Source: Didymella arachidicola (taxonomy: Eukaryota > Ascomycota > Dothideomycetes > Pleosporales > Didymellaceae). Taken from it: a stretch of 64,000 nucleotides of DNA. Each line of letters begins with the position of its first letter. Position 1 is the stretch's first letter. Positions 31,673 through 41,178 of this stretch are shown in pieces. The notes beneath the pieces are model-generated. The model did not search any database. It was not told the origin of the DNA and saw nothing but the letters and a program-made list of their open reading frames with translations. Position numbers and translations under genes: made by a program. The stretch is taken from the NCBI GenBank assembly GCA_016630955.3, contig CM049988.1, positions 1,426,001 to 1,490,000 of the forward strand, given 5' to 3'.

Positions 31673-33562
31673 TTACCAAAACTTTCTTGGCCGAAGGATT
31701 TTGCGGCCGCGAGTGTTGGTTTGGTGTGGAGGTGTTGGCGTACGCGCTATGCGCGAGGCACCAGCTACATCATCCCCAGCACTACGTTTCTGCTTCTTCT
31801 TTGGTGCTTCTTTCTCCAGAGCCTTGCGCTTGCCTATAGAGGGCTTTCGTATAGCTTTTTGAGAGTTGCGAGCTTGCCTTTGACGCTCTCTCTCAGCCTT
31901 GCGTTCAGCGACTTCCTTAGCCTTCCTAGCCTTCTGCTGGTCACGCTCTTCCTTCTCCCTTGCGCGCGCATCACGCTTCTCCTGCGCAATCTTCTCATTG
32001 TATAGCTTATTAGCCTTAGCAAGCTCCCTCATGTCAGCTTTCTCCTTCTCGTCTGCCTCTCGCTCCTCCCTTGCAAGCCTCATGCGGGTCTTGGCTTCCC
32101 TGAATGACCGAGGAGTCCACATCATTGAAGGCCCCCAGTACTCATAGTGTTGCAGCAGGTCTAGAGACTTGCCCTTCATCTTTCTCCTTTTCTTAACAGT
32201 AAGAGCGTCAAGCAGGCCCTCATTTTCGCTCTGTAGAAGGGTGTTCTGTATGGCCATGTGGTGGAGCGATTGCCGAACAATAGATGCGTCCTTCTCTGAG
32301 GCACTACTCAACGCGCGTTTTATGACTGTATTCAGTTTCTGCCATGCCTCGCCGCCGTATGTAGGAGCTTCCTCTGAAGCGTTGCTAGAGGTGTCTGAGT
32401 CGTCGTTGGTGAAGCGATCGAGTATAACATTGGGGTTAAATGGGTGTACACCTGTCGCCTTGAACGAGCTAAAGATATTCTTTGCAGTGAAGCTGCTTGC
32501 CCAAGCATCCCAGAACAGGCCAAAGAAGTCAGCTTTAGTTACAGGCACTAGGCCTTGATGCTTGTGAAGGCGTGTTGCCAGCTTCTTTGAGTATGCTGTG
32601 CTGAGAGGCTTAAACATTACCACATCAAGCGGCTGCAGCGTGTGCGTGCTGTGAGGTGGATAGATACCTAACAGTATCTTATGCCTGTGGCAATACTCCA
32701 GAAACTCTTCTGTTAGGTGGCTCCCGTGGCCATCCACAAGCAACAGGCGGTACTTTCTCCGAGCTTTGGCTGTTGTGAAGCGCTCAAACACCTGCTGGAG
32801 CCAGGCAAGACCAAGCCCATCGTTTGACCAGCCACTGCCTGATACTCCAAAGAAGGCCATATGTTCTCCTACCTTCACATCCTCTACCCATGTGTTTTGT
32901 ATGTTCTTTGAGTCAGCTGCGTAAATGAGAGCTGGCGGCAACGCTGTGCCGTCAGCGCATACACACGCTAACAAGCTTATCCATTCACGATTACCATCCT
33001 GCAGCATCTGCTTAAACTGCTTCTTCTTAAACAGCCTCCTGCTAAAGATCCTCTTCTGTCTGCCAACGGCTCCAACCATGAAGCCTTTCTCATCCATATT
33101 GTACGTATGCTCAGGCTCCACTTCGTAGAAGTTGATTTTGCTGCCTAGCTGTTCAAAGTACACCTTGTACTTATCACTAGAGTCAGCAGCGTGGCGTTGT
33201 CGATCCATAGAAGTGCTCCATTGGGATGTAAGCTCATCTTGGTGTCGGTGGAGGAAGCGTGTGACCCAGCTCTCGGAGACAGGGTGTCCAGCGATATCAG
33301 ACGCGTAATTCTGCACCATCTCTCTTGTAGGAGGTAACTTTTGCTCTGTCAATCCCTCCAGATACGTCACAAGCTCTGCCTCCTGTTCTGGTTGAAGATT
33401 GCGACGTGCTAAACCTGCCTCTGCACGCGACCCGCTGACACCTCGGTGCTTGCGCGACAACGTTGAGCGATTAACACTATGCTTTTTAGCTATTGTCGCG
33501 TAGCAAACTTCTTCGCTAGAGTTAAGAGCATCTAGCTCTGCAAGGGCTTCTTCCATAGTCAT
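31673..33562 (-). CDS. DDE transposase, pogo/Fot1 family (element A1)
   Basis: An intact 629-residue frame from the ATG 33562-33560. The enzyme cuts and joins transposon ends at TA sites in the nucleus. An N-terminal helix-turn-helix region (ATIAKKHSVNRSTLSRKHRG) and a CENP-B-like DNA-binding half (ESWVTRFLHRHQDEL) precede the DDE_1 catalytic domain. Catalytic acids are Asp157 in TYNMDEKGF, Asp277 in LLLVDGHGSH and Asp313 in HTLQPLDV, giving the DDD pattern of pogo enzymes. The C-terminal third is a Lys/Glu/Arg-rich coiled coil ending in a basic tail, likely nuclear-targeting. It aligns without a gap to the A3 transposase across residues 1-313. Confidence 0.96.
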   Translation of the reverse strand: MTMEEALAELDALNSSEEVCYATIAKKHSVNRSTLSRKHRGVSGSRAEAGLARRNLQPEQEAELVTYLEGLTEQKLPPTREMVQNYASDIAGHPVSESWVTRFLHRHQDELTSQWSTSMDRQRHAADSSDKYKVYFEQLGSKINFYEVEPEHTYNMDEKGFMVGAVGRQKRIFSRRLFKKKQFKQMLQDGNREWISLLACVCADGTALPPALIYAADSKNIQNTWVEDVKVGEHMAFFGVSGSGWSNDGLGLAWLQQVFERFTTAKARRKYRLLLVDGHGSHLTEEFLEYCHRHKILLGIYPPHSTHTLQPLDVVMFKPLSTAYSKKLATRLHKHQGLVPVTKADFFGLFWDAWASSFTAKNIFSSFKATGVHPFNPNVILDRFTNDDSDTSSNASEEAPTYGGEAWQKLNTVIKRALSSASEKDASIVRQSLHHMAIQNTLLQSENEGLLDALTVKKRRKMKGKSLDLLQHYEYWGPSMMWTPRSFREAKTRMRLAREEREADEKEKADMRELAKANKLYNEKIAQEKRDARAREKEERDQQKARKAKEVAERKAERERQRQARNSQKAIRKPSIGKRKALEKEAPKKKQKRSAGDDVAGASRIARTPTPPHQTNTRGRKILRPRKFW

Positions 33563-33609
33563 CGTGGCGTTGAGTTGTGGGGGGTGCGAAGTTGGGACGA
33601 AATCGCGAT

Positions 33610-33652
33610 CGCGTGCATTGACTGACGGCGTGCATTGAGTGCACGGACACGG
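33610..33652 (-). repeat. Terminal inverted repeat of A1, right
   Basis: Perfect inverted partner of 31522-31564, ending GGACACGG before the shared TA at 33653-33654. Confidence 0.95.
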
Positions 33653-33712
33653 TACATCACATGCGAGCGGAACACTTTTGCCAAGACCCTACCAAAACAC
33701 CAACCTCTACTA

Positions 33713-35382
33713 ATGCCTCCACGAAAACAACAGAAAGACGCGTTAAAAGAAGCTCAGATACAGCTTGCAATCCAAGCTCTTAAACAAGACCTAAAACTCT
33801 CCCTGCGACGCGCTGCAGCTATCTACAACGTGCCCTTGACCACGCTACATCATCGACGCGCCGGACGACCTTCACGCGTTGATACCATGGCCAACTCACG
33901 GAATCTGACCAATACTGAGGAGCAGGTGATTGTTACGCATATACTTGAGCTAGCTAAGCAAGGACGACCCCCCCCCCCCCCCCCCCCCGGCTTGCAGATG
34001 TGACTGATATGGCCAATTCTCTGCGAAAAGAGCGCGGTTTGGCCCCTGTTGGCTCAAACTGGGCCAGCAGGTTTGTTTCGCGTCAGGAGGAGCTCAAAGT
34101 GGTGTTCAATCGCAAGTACGACTACAAACGAGTCCTCTGTGAGGATCCTGAGGTCATACAGGGCTGGTTCAACCTTGTAGCCAATACCAAAGCCAAGTAT
34201 GGCATCCAGGACGACGACACGTACAACTTCGATGAGACAGGCTTCATGATGGGCCAGATAAGCCCAGGAGCAGTCGTCACAGCTTCAGAGAACCATGGAC
34301 GGGCAAAGGCAGTCCAGCCAGGCAATCGCGAGTGGGTAACGGTCATCCAGGGCATTAATGCCACAGGGTGGGCAATCCCGCCCTACATCATCTTCAAAGC
34401 CCGCCGCCACCAGTCTAACTGGTACAAAGACGATGACCTGCCCCAGGATTGGATTGTTGCTGTCTCTAAGAACGGCTGGACTACTAATGAGCTTGGTTTT
34501 GACTGGTTAAAGCACTTTAACAAGCATACAAAGACGCGTACTGTTGGTACCCACCGACTGCTGGTTATCGACGGCCACGAGAGCCACAACTCTAAGGAAT
34601 TCAAGGAATACTGCAAGGATCACAATATTATAGGTCTATGCATGCCTCCACACTCATCGCACCTCCTGCAGCCACTTGATGTGGCTTGTTTTGGCCCTCT
34701 GAAGAAGGCGTACGGGGATGAGGTCAATCGACTCATATACAACCGGATCACCCACATTACAAAGCAGGAGTTCCTCCCATGCTTCATAGCGGCTTATAAC
34801 AAAGCCATTACCTCTAGCAACATTCAAGGAGGGTTTCGAGGGGCCGGATTGGCTCCGTTTGCCCCAGATCGCGTCATATCGGCTCTGAATGTGAAGCTGC
34901 GCACCCCATCGCCACCACTCCCCCAAAACAGCCCGCTCTGGCAGTCGCAAACCCCAAGCAATACCCTAGAATTTGGGTCGCAATCAACGCTTGTAAAGAA
35001 GAGGATTCAGAGGCACATAGACAGCTCACCTACCTCTATGGTTGAAGCGTTTGAGAAGGTCTCAAAGGGGGCAGCAATTGTTGCGCACAAGCTGGCTTTG
35101 GCACAACGGGAGAACGCTGCACTTCACGCAGCTCTAGCAGCTGCTACAGAACGTAAATCGCGCAAAAGAAGGCATATCCAGACAGAGGGAAGCCTCACAG
35201 TTGAAGAGGGCCAGCGGCAGACTGCTCTATCAGAGTTTGGCGCGCGTAGTGATGGAAAGAAGAGGAAGACGCAGGTGCGTGCTGAAGGAGGTGAACCATC
35301 CCAACGACGCTGTGGACGGTGCGGAGAGGGTGGGCACAACGCACGAACGTGCAATAATAGAGCAGAAGAGGTCCCAAAGTAA
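33713..35382 (+). pseudogene. DDE transposase (element B2), disrupted at a poly-C tract
   Basis: Two overlapping frames make up one transposase. The first runs from the ATG at 33713 (MPPRKQQKDALKEAQIQLAI) through the helix-turn-helix (RRAAAIYNVPLTTLHHRRAG) to a stop at 34001-34003. The second continues the protein in another frame to 35382. They part at a run of 21 C (33968-33988); a length of 19 or 22 would restore one frame. The second part holds the catalytic domain (YNFDETGFMMG, LLVIDGHESH, SHLLQPLDV) and ends in a CX2CX4HX4C zinc knuckle (CGRCGEGGHNARTC). The homopolymer may be a genuine mutation or a sequencing artefact. Confidence 0.9.
33968..33988. repeat. Homopolymer of 21 C inside the B2 transposase
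   Basis: Twenty-one consecutive C in the coding region. It separates the two reading frames of the transposase. Such a tract is prone to slippage in vivo and to miscalling. Confidence 0.9.
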
Positions 35383-35440
35383 TATTACAGCTTGTTTTGC
35401 CTTATGCAGCGCCAATTTGTGGTGTTCTGGGCCATAATGT

Positions 35441-35506
35441 AGGTGTTTTTGGTGGGGTCTTGGCAAAAGTGCGCCGCTCGCCCATGTGCGCCGCTCGCCC
35501 GTGATG
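35441..35506 (-). repeat. Terminal inverted repeat of B2, right, long form
   Basis: The reverse complement reads CATCACGGGCGAGCGGCGCA, then a second copy of that unit, then CACTTTTGCCAAGACCCC. The left end has the same order with one unit missing. Confidence 0.85.
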
Positions 35507-35508
35507 TA

Positions 35509-36816
35509 CGTTAGTATATTTAATATAACTTTAGTATTAGAATATTTTAAATTTCCTAAGTAGATCTCTAGATATACTAAGATTCTCTAAAAAAATACCT
35601 TAATTTCTAAAAAAGTACAGACACGGTAGTTGTTAGTTGGGACTCGGCGTGGATGATGCTGCAGCTCAACCTAGTCTCGAGGTAATCTCCACCGGAAAAT
35701 GATCAAATCAACGTAGATAGAGAGTAAACAAAACTTCTTACAAGGTTTGCAGTTCTTACCGATATTGTGCATAGCGATGAGATTTTGGCGCACTGGAACA
35801 ATGGCCACCTGCAAACTATGGAGTTGGCGCGAAGACATTGTAGCAGATGATCAGGAACGTCAGAGGACTATGGAACTGCCCTGAATCAACAAGAATGGCG
35901 TGAGCTGTCTCATTCTCGAACAGCTCTTCTTGAACACCTGCCGCATGATCGTGCTCCCAAGCGATTTGCCTTCCTTCTTTGATTGCATGGCCGATTCGGC
36001 GCGGGGTCAGGAGCTCCCGCGCGTCTTGAACGAATTGTTTGGCCACAGTGCTGTAGCACGTCTATGCGTTGTTCAAACATTGCTATTCCAGGTGCTCGTG
36101 TTCCAGTACTCAATAGGGTTATGCTGGAATCCGAGCAGACATTACCTTGGTAGGTGGAACTCCAAACAAACGCAATTCAAAAGGTATTCGCAGTTACACT
36201 AGAGACCATAAGCAGAACAAACGGCCCGTAGATGATTGTTTACAGCTAGCACCTACTGTACATACTCATAGACCAGCAGCTACTATCGAGATTCGTAACA
36301 TGGCCAAGAGTACATATTGCGCATGTTTCTCAGATGCAAATGGCTATCTCGTTTATCTGTGTTATACGGCCATATGTATCATAGATAGATTCAGTACGAG
36401 AGTATACATATGTGTGTCATTACGTAGATGAAATGTAATAATCTAGTCAGGAGGTCGAATCTAGCTCGCTCACTGCAGATATGCAGTGTCCTTCATAAAC
36501 GATGACACAGGAGTGTCATTGCCCACGAAGGCGCAGAGGCCCAAACGTTGGCCGTCGTCTGCGGGGAGGAACTGTCTCTTGTGAATTCAAAGGCACAGGC
36601 CGCATGCCTGGTGTAGCCATTAAGAACCTGTTGACCTTGATGGCCTTGTAGAGGTAAATGGCGTAGATACTCATGCTTCCGAGTATTGATGCTTTTATGG
36701 CACCGAACCTGTAGTGAAGTTGAAGAGAACCTGATGTGCTCCCGCGAAATCCCTCCTTCACAACAACACCACGCGCCCCTAGCGAACACCATCAACATCA
36801 CCACTAACACTCGCCA
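35509..36816. other. AT-rich flank and gene-free DNA right of B2
   Basis: 35509-35620 is very AT-rich (many TTTA/TATA words), unlike the rest of the window, and may be an older repeat relic. A minus-strand frame at 36516-36761 (starting GTG; containing SIYAIYLYKAIKVNRFLMAT) reads like a small membrane protein and could be an exon, but I could not connect it to a start. Confidence 0.5.
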
Positions 36817-37181
36817 ATGCACGCGCTCCTCTGGGCCATCGGTGCCGCCGTCACCATCTTGCTGCTCGGTGGTATCATCGCCACCTACTACCACTATGCT
36901 GACCTCGCCCACCGCCGAGCAGGCGAGCAGCGGGAGCAGCGCTTTCTCGCTAACGCGTCCGAGCTGGAGCAGCTCCGAGGTGGCCCAGCACAGAAGGGCG
37001 CGTCCCTTTTGCGGCTCTTTCAGTACAGATACTGTAAGTCCTTGCTGAGCTTTATACTACCGCTTGTCCCGCAGCAGCTTCTAGGTACCAATGCTTGGAA
37101 ACCCCCCGCAACGACACGCTACACACCGCAACGCCAGGAAAGAGCGGTGCTACATGGAGACACTACGAGCACCAGGCTTGA
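36817..37181 (+). CDS. Small single-pass membrane protein, unknown function
   Basis: Two exons, 36817-37033 and 37075-37181, encode 107 residues. The intron has a GTAAGT donor and a tandem CAGCAG acceptor, so exon 2 may start at 37075 or 37078 in the same frame. The N-terminus is a signal-anchor helix, MHALLWAIGAAVTILLLGGI, followed by a charged, helical stretch (YADLAHRRAGEQREQRFLAN) and a hydrophilic tail. I do not recognise the family. The high GC content, good donor and in-frame closure favour a real gene; an antisense frame (36493-36912) covers the same DNA but lacks features. There is no homologous-looking neighbour to suggest a pathway. Confidence 0.55.
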
Positions 37182-37650
37182 ACTCTCGCGCAGCAAGCAG
37201 CTCCTGAGAGCCCAATGAAGGCTTCCGCGGCGCAGATTTGAACTCCACCGCGGGCAATCAGTCGTCGTGGAGACCTCCATAGACGAATTGCACCGTGCTC
37301 AAGTGCGGCCTGGCAGGCTTGAGGACCCCAGTGCTTTACATCAAGGCTTCTAGATGAGGCGGGTAAGTGTCCTCGATGGAAGCCAGATTAGTCTGCGAGT
37401 ACTAACTCTTGTAGATGGTTAACATCTCCCTGAAAATGGCTCTCCCAGCTAGACCGAAGCCCTCCGTGCCCTCTCTTCGCCTATATCCCTCCACAACATA
37501 AGAGCGTGCATGCCTGCTTCTAGGCTCCTAGCTATTGTTACACAACGCTGTTAAGACAAAGGTCCCAATGTGGTGCCTCACACGACCAGGTTTCAGAGGG
37601 CCGGCCTATATGATGCTGGGTCGAGATTAAACCGTGGCTCGCATGAGCCT

Positions 37651-37692
37651 CGGAGTTATGGCACCGGAGTTATGGCACCGGAGTTATGGCTC
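37651..37692. repeat. Tandem 14-mer CGGAGTTATGGCAC, three copies
   Basis: Three head-to-tail copies; the third differs by one base (CTC for CAC at its end). It lies in gene-free DNA. Confidence 0.9.
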
Positions 37693-40196
37693 CGAGTCAG
37701 GCGACAAACAATCCTGCCTCTTGCAGGGCATGAAAGAGGGCCGCGCCACCTGTCGTTGGAGATCAGGACTCAGGAGCACCTGCTGCCCACATCGTGGCTG
37801 CGACAATGCGTGTGCGATCTTCCGATACTTAAACCTCTTACAGCCAACGCGTTCGAGAACACAGTGCCGATGTTCGCCGCGGACTGCAGTGGTTGACGAG
37901 AACCGCCTCTTGCAGCACTAGCCAGAATGATGCATCCTCCGGCGGCCCGCCTCAACACCGGATTCAGGACGATGCACAATGCAAAGGTCCCCGCAGTCGC
38001 AACCACGAAGGATTCTGCCATCTCGTGACCGGTTAAGGGCCGTGATAACTGCCCTATCACTTCATAATCGAGGTTTCTAAGCAAGAAAAGTCTCACCGAC
38101 ATTCCTGACTCGAGAGCGACCTCCACCCAGCACGCGATAGCAGGCGGCAATACTGGTAGCATCGAAGGCATACGCAATTCTTGAGCGACGCGCACAATGT
38201 CGGCGTGATGCGCGCTGCGCCGCTGCCCTTGTTGAAACGAGCTGCAAATGAAGAGGCGTGCATGAGTTTCGCAGCCACGTTGGTGAGCATCATATTAGTT
38301 CCCAATAAGCTCGGGTAAACACGAGCAGCACTGTCAACCACGCGATGGCCTGCAGGAGTGAGGATTTGTGTCCCCTCGCTGCGTGGCATGAATGCATCGT
38401 TCGTTCCAGCCTCCTCCAGACGACAGCATCGTGGGTTGCACGAAAACCACGACTGGAGCACCAGCGTTCACGCCAGGGCAAAGCGGCCCGCACAGAAGGA
38501 ATCGACTGCCACGTGTTGGTACCCCTGTCATCTTAGGGGTTCATCCCATGACTCGCTGTACTGCGTTTTTCTGCCGAAAAGACGGGTGATCCTCGCTCTG
38601 ACGACTTCGATAGGGCTGCTGCAACGAAATGGCTTGATGTTCTTGCATTCCTTGAGCGTGAAGTGATCTCTCTGGATCACTAGCGGTAGCATGACATAGT
38701 ATCTACCGGGCGGCATCTGCGCTCGGCAGCCAAGGTGGTCGCTGCGATGGGGCTGTTTGCGTCGCTTGAACGCTCCAGTGTTCTGGAAGGCCTGAGATGG
38801 CAAATGAGCAAGGGGAACGATATGCAGACAGGTCGATGATTTGGCACTCTTGCCAGTGTCTGAAAAAGCTCACTGTATTCCACGTTGCCTTGGCGAGCAT
38901 CACTGATGGCAATGACCAGGTCTTGCCCGCAGCCCGCCGGTGGATACAATTTTCCGCAACTTGCGCGACGAAGTTCTTCTGGAATGGCGTTCGACAACGG
39001 GAAGGAACAATAGGGCATTGCCTGCACCGTTGGGCTCCAATACAGTGGCGCGATAGCAGTGGCTCCTCATCTTGCTTCATCATCGACCGCGCAAAAATAG
39101 GCCGGAGTCGAAGCCGCCCGGCAGAATAGCGGAAATGTTGCCGTCCTTTGAAACACAAGCATGTGGCTGCTTTTCTTCAAGCCATCGCACGTGTCGTCAA
39201 CTGCTCGGAGATTTCGATGTCGTGGCCGAACACCAGTCTGCACACAGCGAGAGGCAGCCCAGTCTGTCGTGACTCGTGAGACTTGTCACCCTGAACGTGT
39301 TCAAAATGTTCTTTGACGTTTGCGCAAACACTCCCTCCTAGGAAGCATGGGTTTGCTGGACGCTGATCGTTACAGCAATTGTAATCGCCCATGGGACTGT
39401 CACCGCATCTCCGACAGTGCTGATTCGTGACATGCCGGGCCTCCGCGGAGGGTGCTGAAAACGGCCATGAGGGGGGGACCGACGCTTGAAGGGTCCATTC
39501 TGGCGGATTTGGTGTTGCGGGCACCAGCCAAGGACTTGCTTGGTTGAAATGTCTCGCATGCAGTGCCCAACAGCGTAATCGTGTTGTAGTGGGTCGCACA
39601 CGTGGGAGACCTCGAGCAGAAAGAAACACTTTTCGCTGCTCTCCACAGCGAAGGTTCCACGTCTTGCGCTGTCGGAGTCGATCTGCGAATGCTGTACCTG
39701 CCAAATGCAGACCTTACGCGATTGATGAGCTATCATGACGGTATGGCGGCCGGCATGGTGTGATGCTGCAAGCGTTGTGAATGAGCACCACGTCAACGAT
39801 CTCAGATCTCCTGCAAAAGTAACGAGCAGCTCTGCTGACGACCGATGACAGCCAGGCTATTGACTGAAGCAAGGGTGCAACGTGCCGTCCACGTTTCTGC
39901 GGCATCTGCACAAACCTCCGCGCCTCTCAGAGTTGTGAGTGCGTTCCACATGGTGGGAGCATTGCGATTGGCAGGTGGCTATTGCTGTACAATGCTGACT
40001 GCATGCTTGGAATGGGTCGCACGAAGACGTTACGCCAAAACGGGTCGTGTCCAGAGTTCAGCAAACGGCGCTGCAGCAGTCAAGAACCTGGTTGCTGCTG
40101 GTGTGCGAGGGGCTGGGGAGGCTGCTGTGCGAACCCGCCGCTGCTTTGTCCTGCTTTGAGATGAGGCGGTCGCACAGACAACCTTTCTGGACAGCG

Positions 40197-40250
40197 GGTG
40201 CGGAAAGGACAGCAGGTGCGGAAAGGACAGCAGGTGCGGAAAGGACAGCT
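40197..40250. repeat. Tandem 18-mer GGTGCGGAAAGGACAGCA, three copies
   Basis: Three copies in a row, identical except for the last base of the third. The unit is a multiple of three, and an overlapping frame stays open through it, but no gene is supported. Confidence 0.9.
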
Positions 40251-41178
40251 GTCTGCGCGCTGGGCGAGGAAACGTCTTGCAATATCAGGACCGCTGCAGG
40301 AGCTCGCATTCCACTGGCCGTACCATTATTACATGCATGATGAATGCGGCCAGGACAAAGAAGTCGCGCAGACCCCTCACGGCGGTCCGCAGAGATTCCT
40401 CTTTCAGGGCCTTTGTCTTTGAGAAGTGGCTCCTGCTGCGTTACGAGACAGCAATGAGCAGGACGGGCACGTTGAACGCACACGATGCTTTTGCTGCTGC
40501 TGCTGCTGCTGCGGTGGTACGTACACGCTTGGTACCATGGAATGTCTCGGACGGGTCTACACGCGGCGTCAGGCCTCTGGCTGTGGCATGCTCCTGTCTG
40601 GCTGCAGAGTATGAGACCTGCCGCATCACTGCATTCTCAATGCGCATCACTGGTTCTGCTGTCTCGCCCTGCACGCGCTTCATACACAGCGTGGAGGAGC
40701 ACTCAAAGTACCGTTCTCTCGCTATTCCAGTTTCGCGAGTCATGCATCGTCCTGTGTTGACATGGCCGTGTTAGCACGCTCGGCACACGTCTCACGACCA
40801 GACAGGGGGCGGCTGAACTGGCTGCGCTCCGCCCTGTGCACGCTGCACGCGTGGCCAGGGATGCCTCGTGGGCGCCGCCATAGCCAAGTCCTTCTTATTC
40901 CCACAGGCGTGAGCGTGCATGCCGCCATGTGTCTCGCGCTGGCACTAGGGCGCCGCTGCGGTTTAGCGGGCGTGTGCCTTTGTCAGAACTGCGTGCGTTT
41001 TAGCCCACGGCCGGCATCTTCTAAGCTGTCTTAGGAGGGCGGTGTGGTAGACGCAGACATTGTGATCACGGACCCCCCAGGACTGTCGGGCGGACGGCCA
41101 ATCCTTGCTAGAGTACCCACAATCTCGCCCTTCGTCAGTCTGCGACGACTCTCCGCGACCATCCTGCCTCTAACGGCA

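Larger units (their letters stand above)
31522..33652 (-). mobile_element. Pogo-type DNA transposon A1, complete
   Basis: A 2131-bp element bounded by perfect 43-bp terminal inverted repeats (31522-31564 and 33610-33652) that begin CCGTGTCCGTGCACTC. TA dinucleotides at 31520-31521 and 33653-33654 are the target duplication. The single gene is an intact transposase on the minus strand. The perfect ends and intact reading frame suggest a recent, possibly still active copy. Its right TA is also the left TA of element B2. Confidence 0.95.
33655..35506 (+). mobile_element. Pogo-type DNA transposon B2, transposase frameshifted
   Basis: An element of about 1852 bp starting CATCAC and ending GTGATG, with TA at 33653-33654 and 35507-35508. 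The terminal inverted repeats are unequal. The right end (about 35441-35506) has two copies of a GGGCGAGCGGCGCAC-like unit. The left end (33655-33700) keeps only one degenerate copy. Both then share CACTTTTGCCAAGACCC. It directly abuts A1. Confidence 0.93.
37182..41035. other. 3.9 kb without a supported gene
   Basis: Many overlapping frames of 60-175 codons lie on both strands, with no domain or coherent splice pattern. Two minisatellites lie at 37651-37692 and 40197-40250. A short in-frame start at 40454 (MSRTGTLNAHDAFAAAA, encoded partly by a GCT repeat) followed by a GTACGT donor could be an upstream exon of flbA; this is inference. Confidence 0.45.

Noticed and set aside
36493..36912. 139-codon minus frame opposite the small membrane protein
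   Set aside because: It has no recognisable feature and runs antisense to the better-supported spliced gene at 36817-37181.
37140..37260. tRNA-like T-loop sequences on the minus strand (GAGAGTTCAAGCC, GGAGTTCAAATC)
   Set aside because: The flanking bases do not pair into a T-stem, and no matching acceptor or anticodon arm was found.
37600..40300. Possible CRISPR-like or satellite array
   Set aside because: Only two small three-copy minisatellites are present; there are no spaced repeats, and the organism is a eukaryote.
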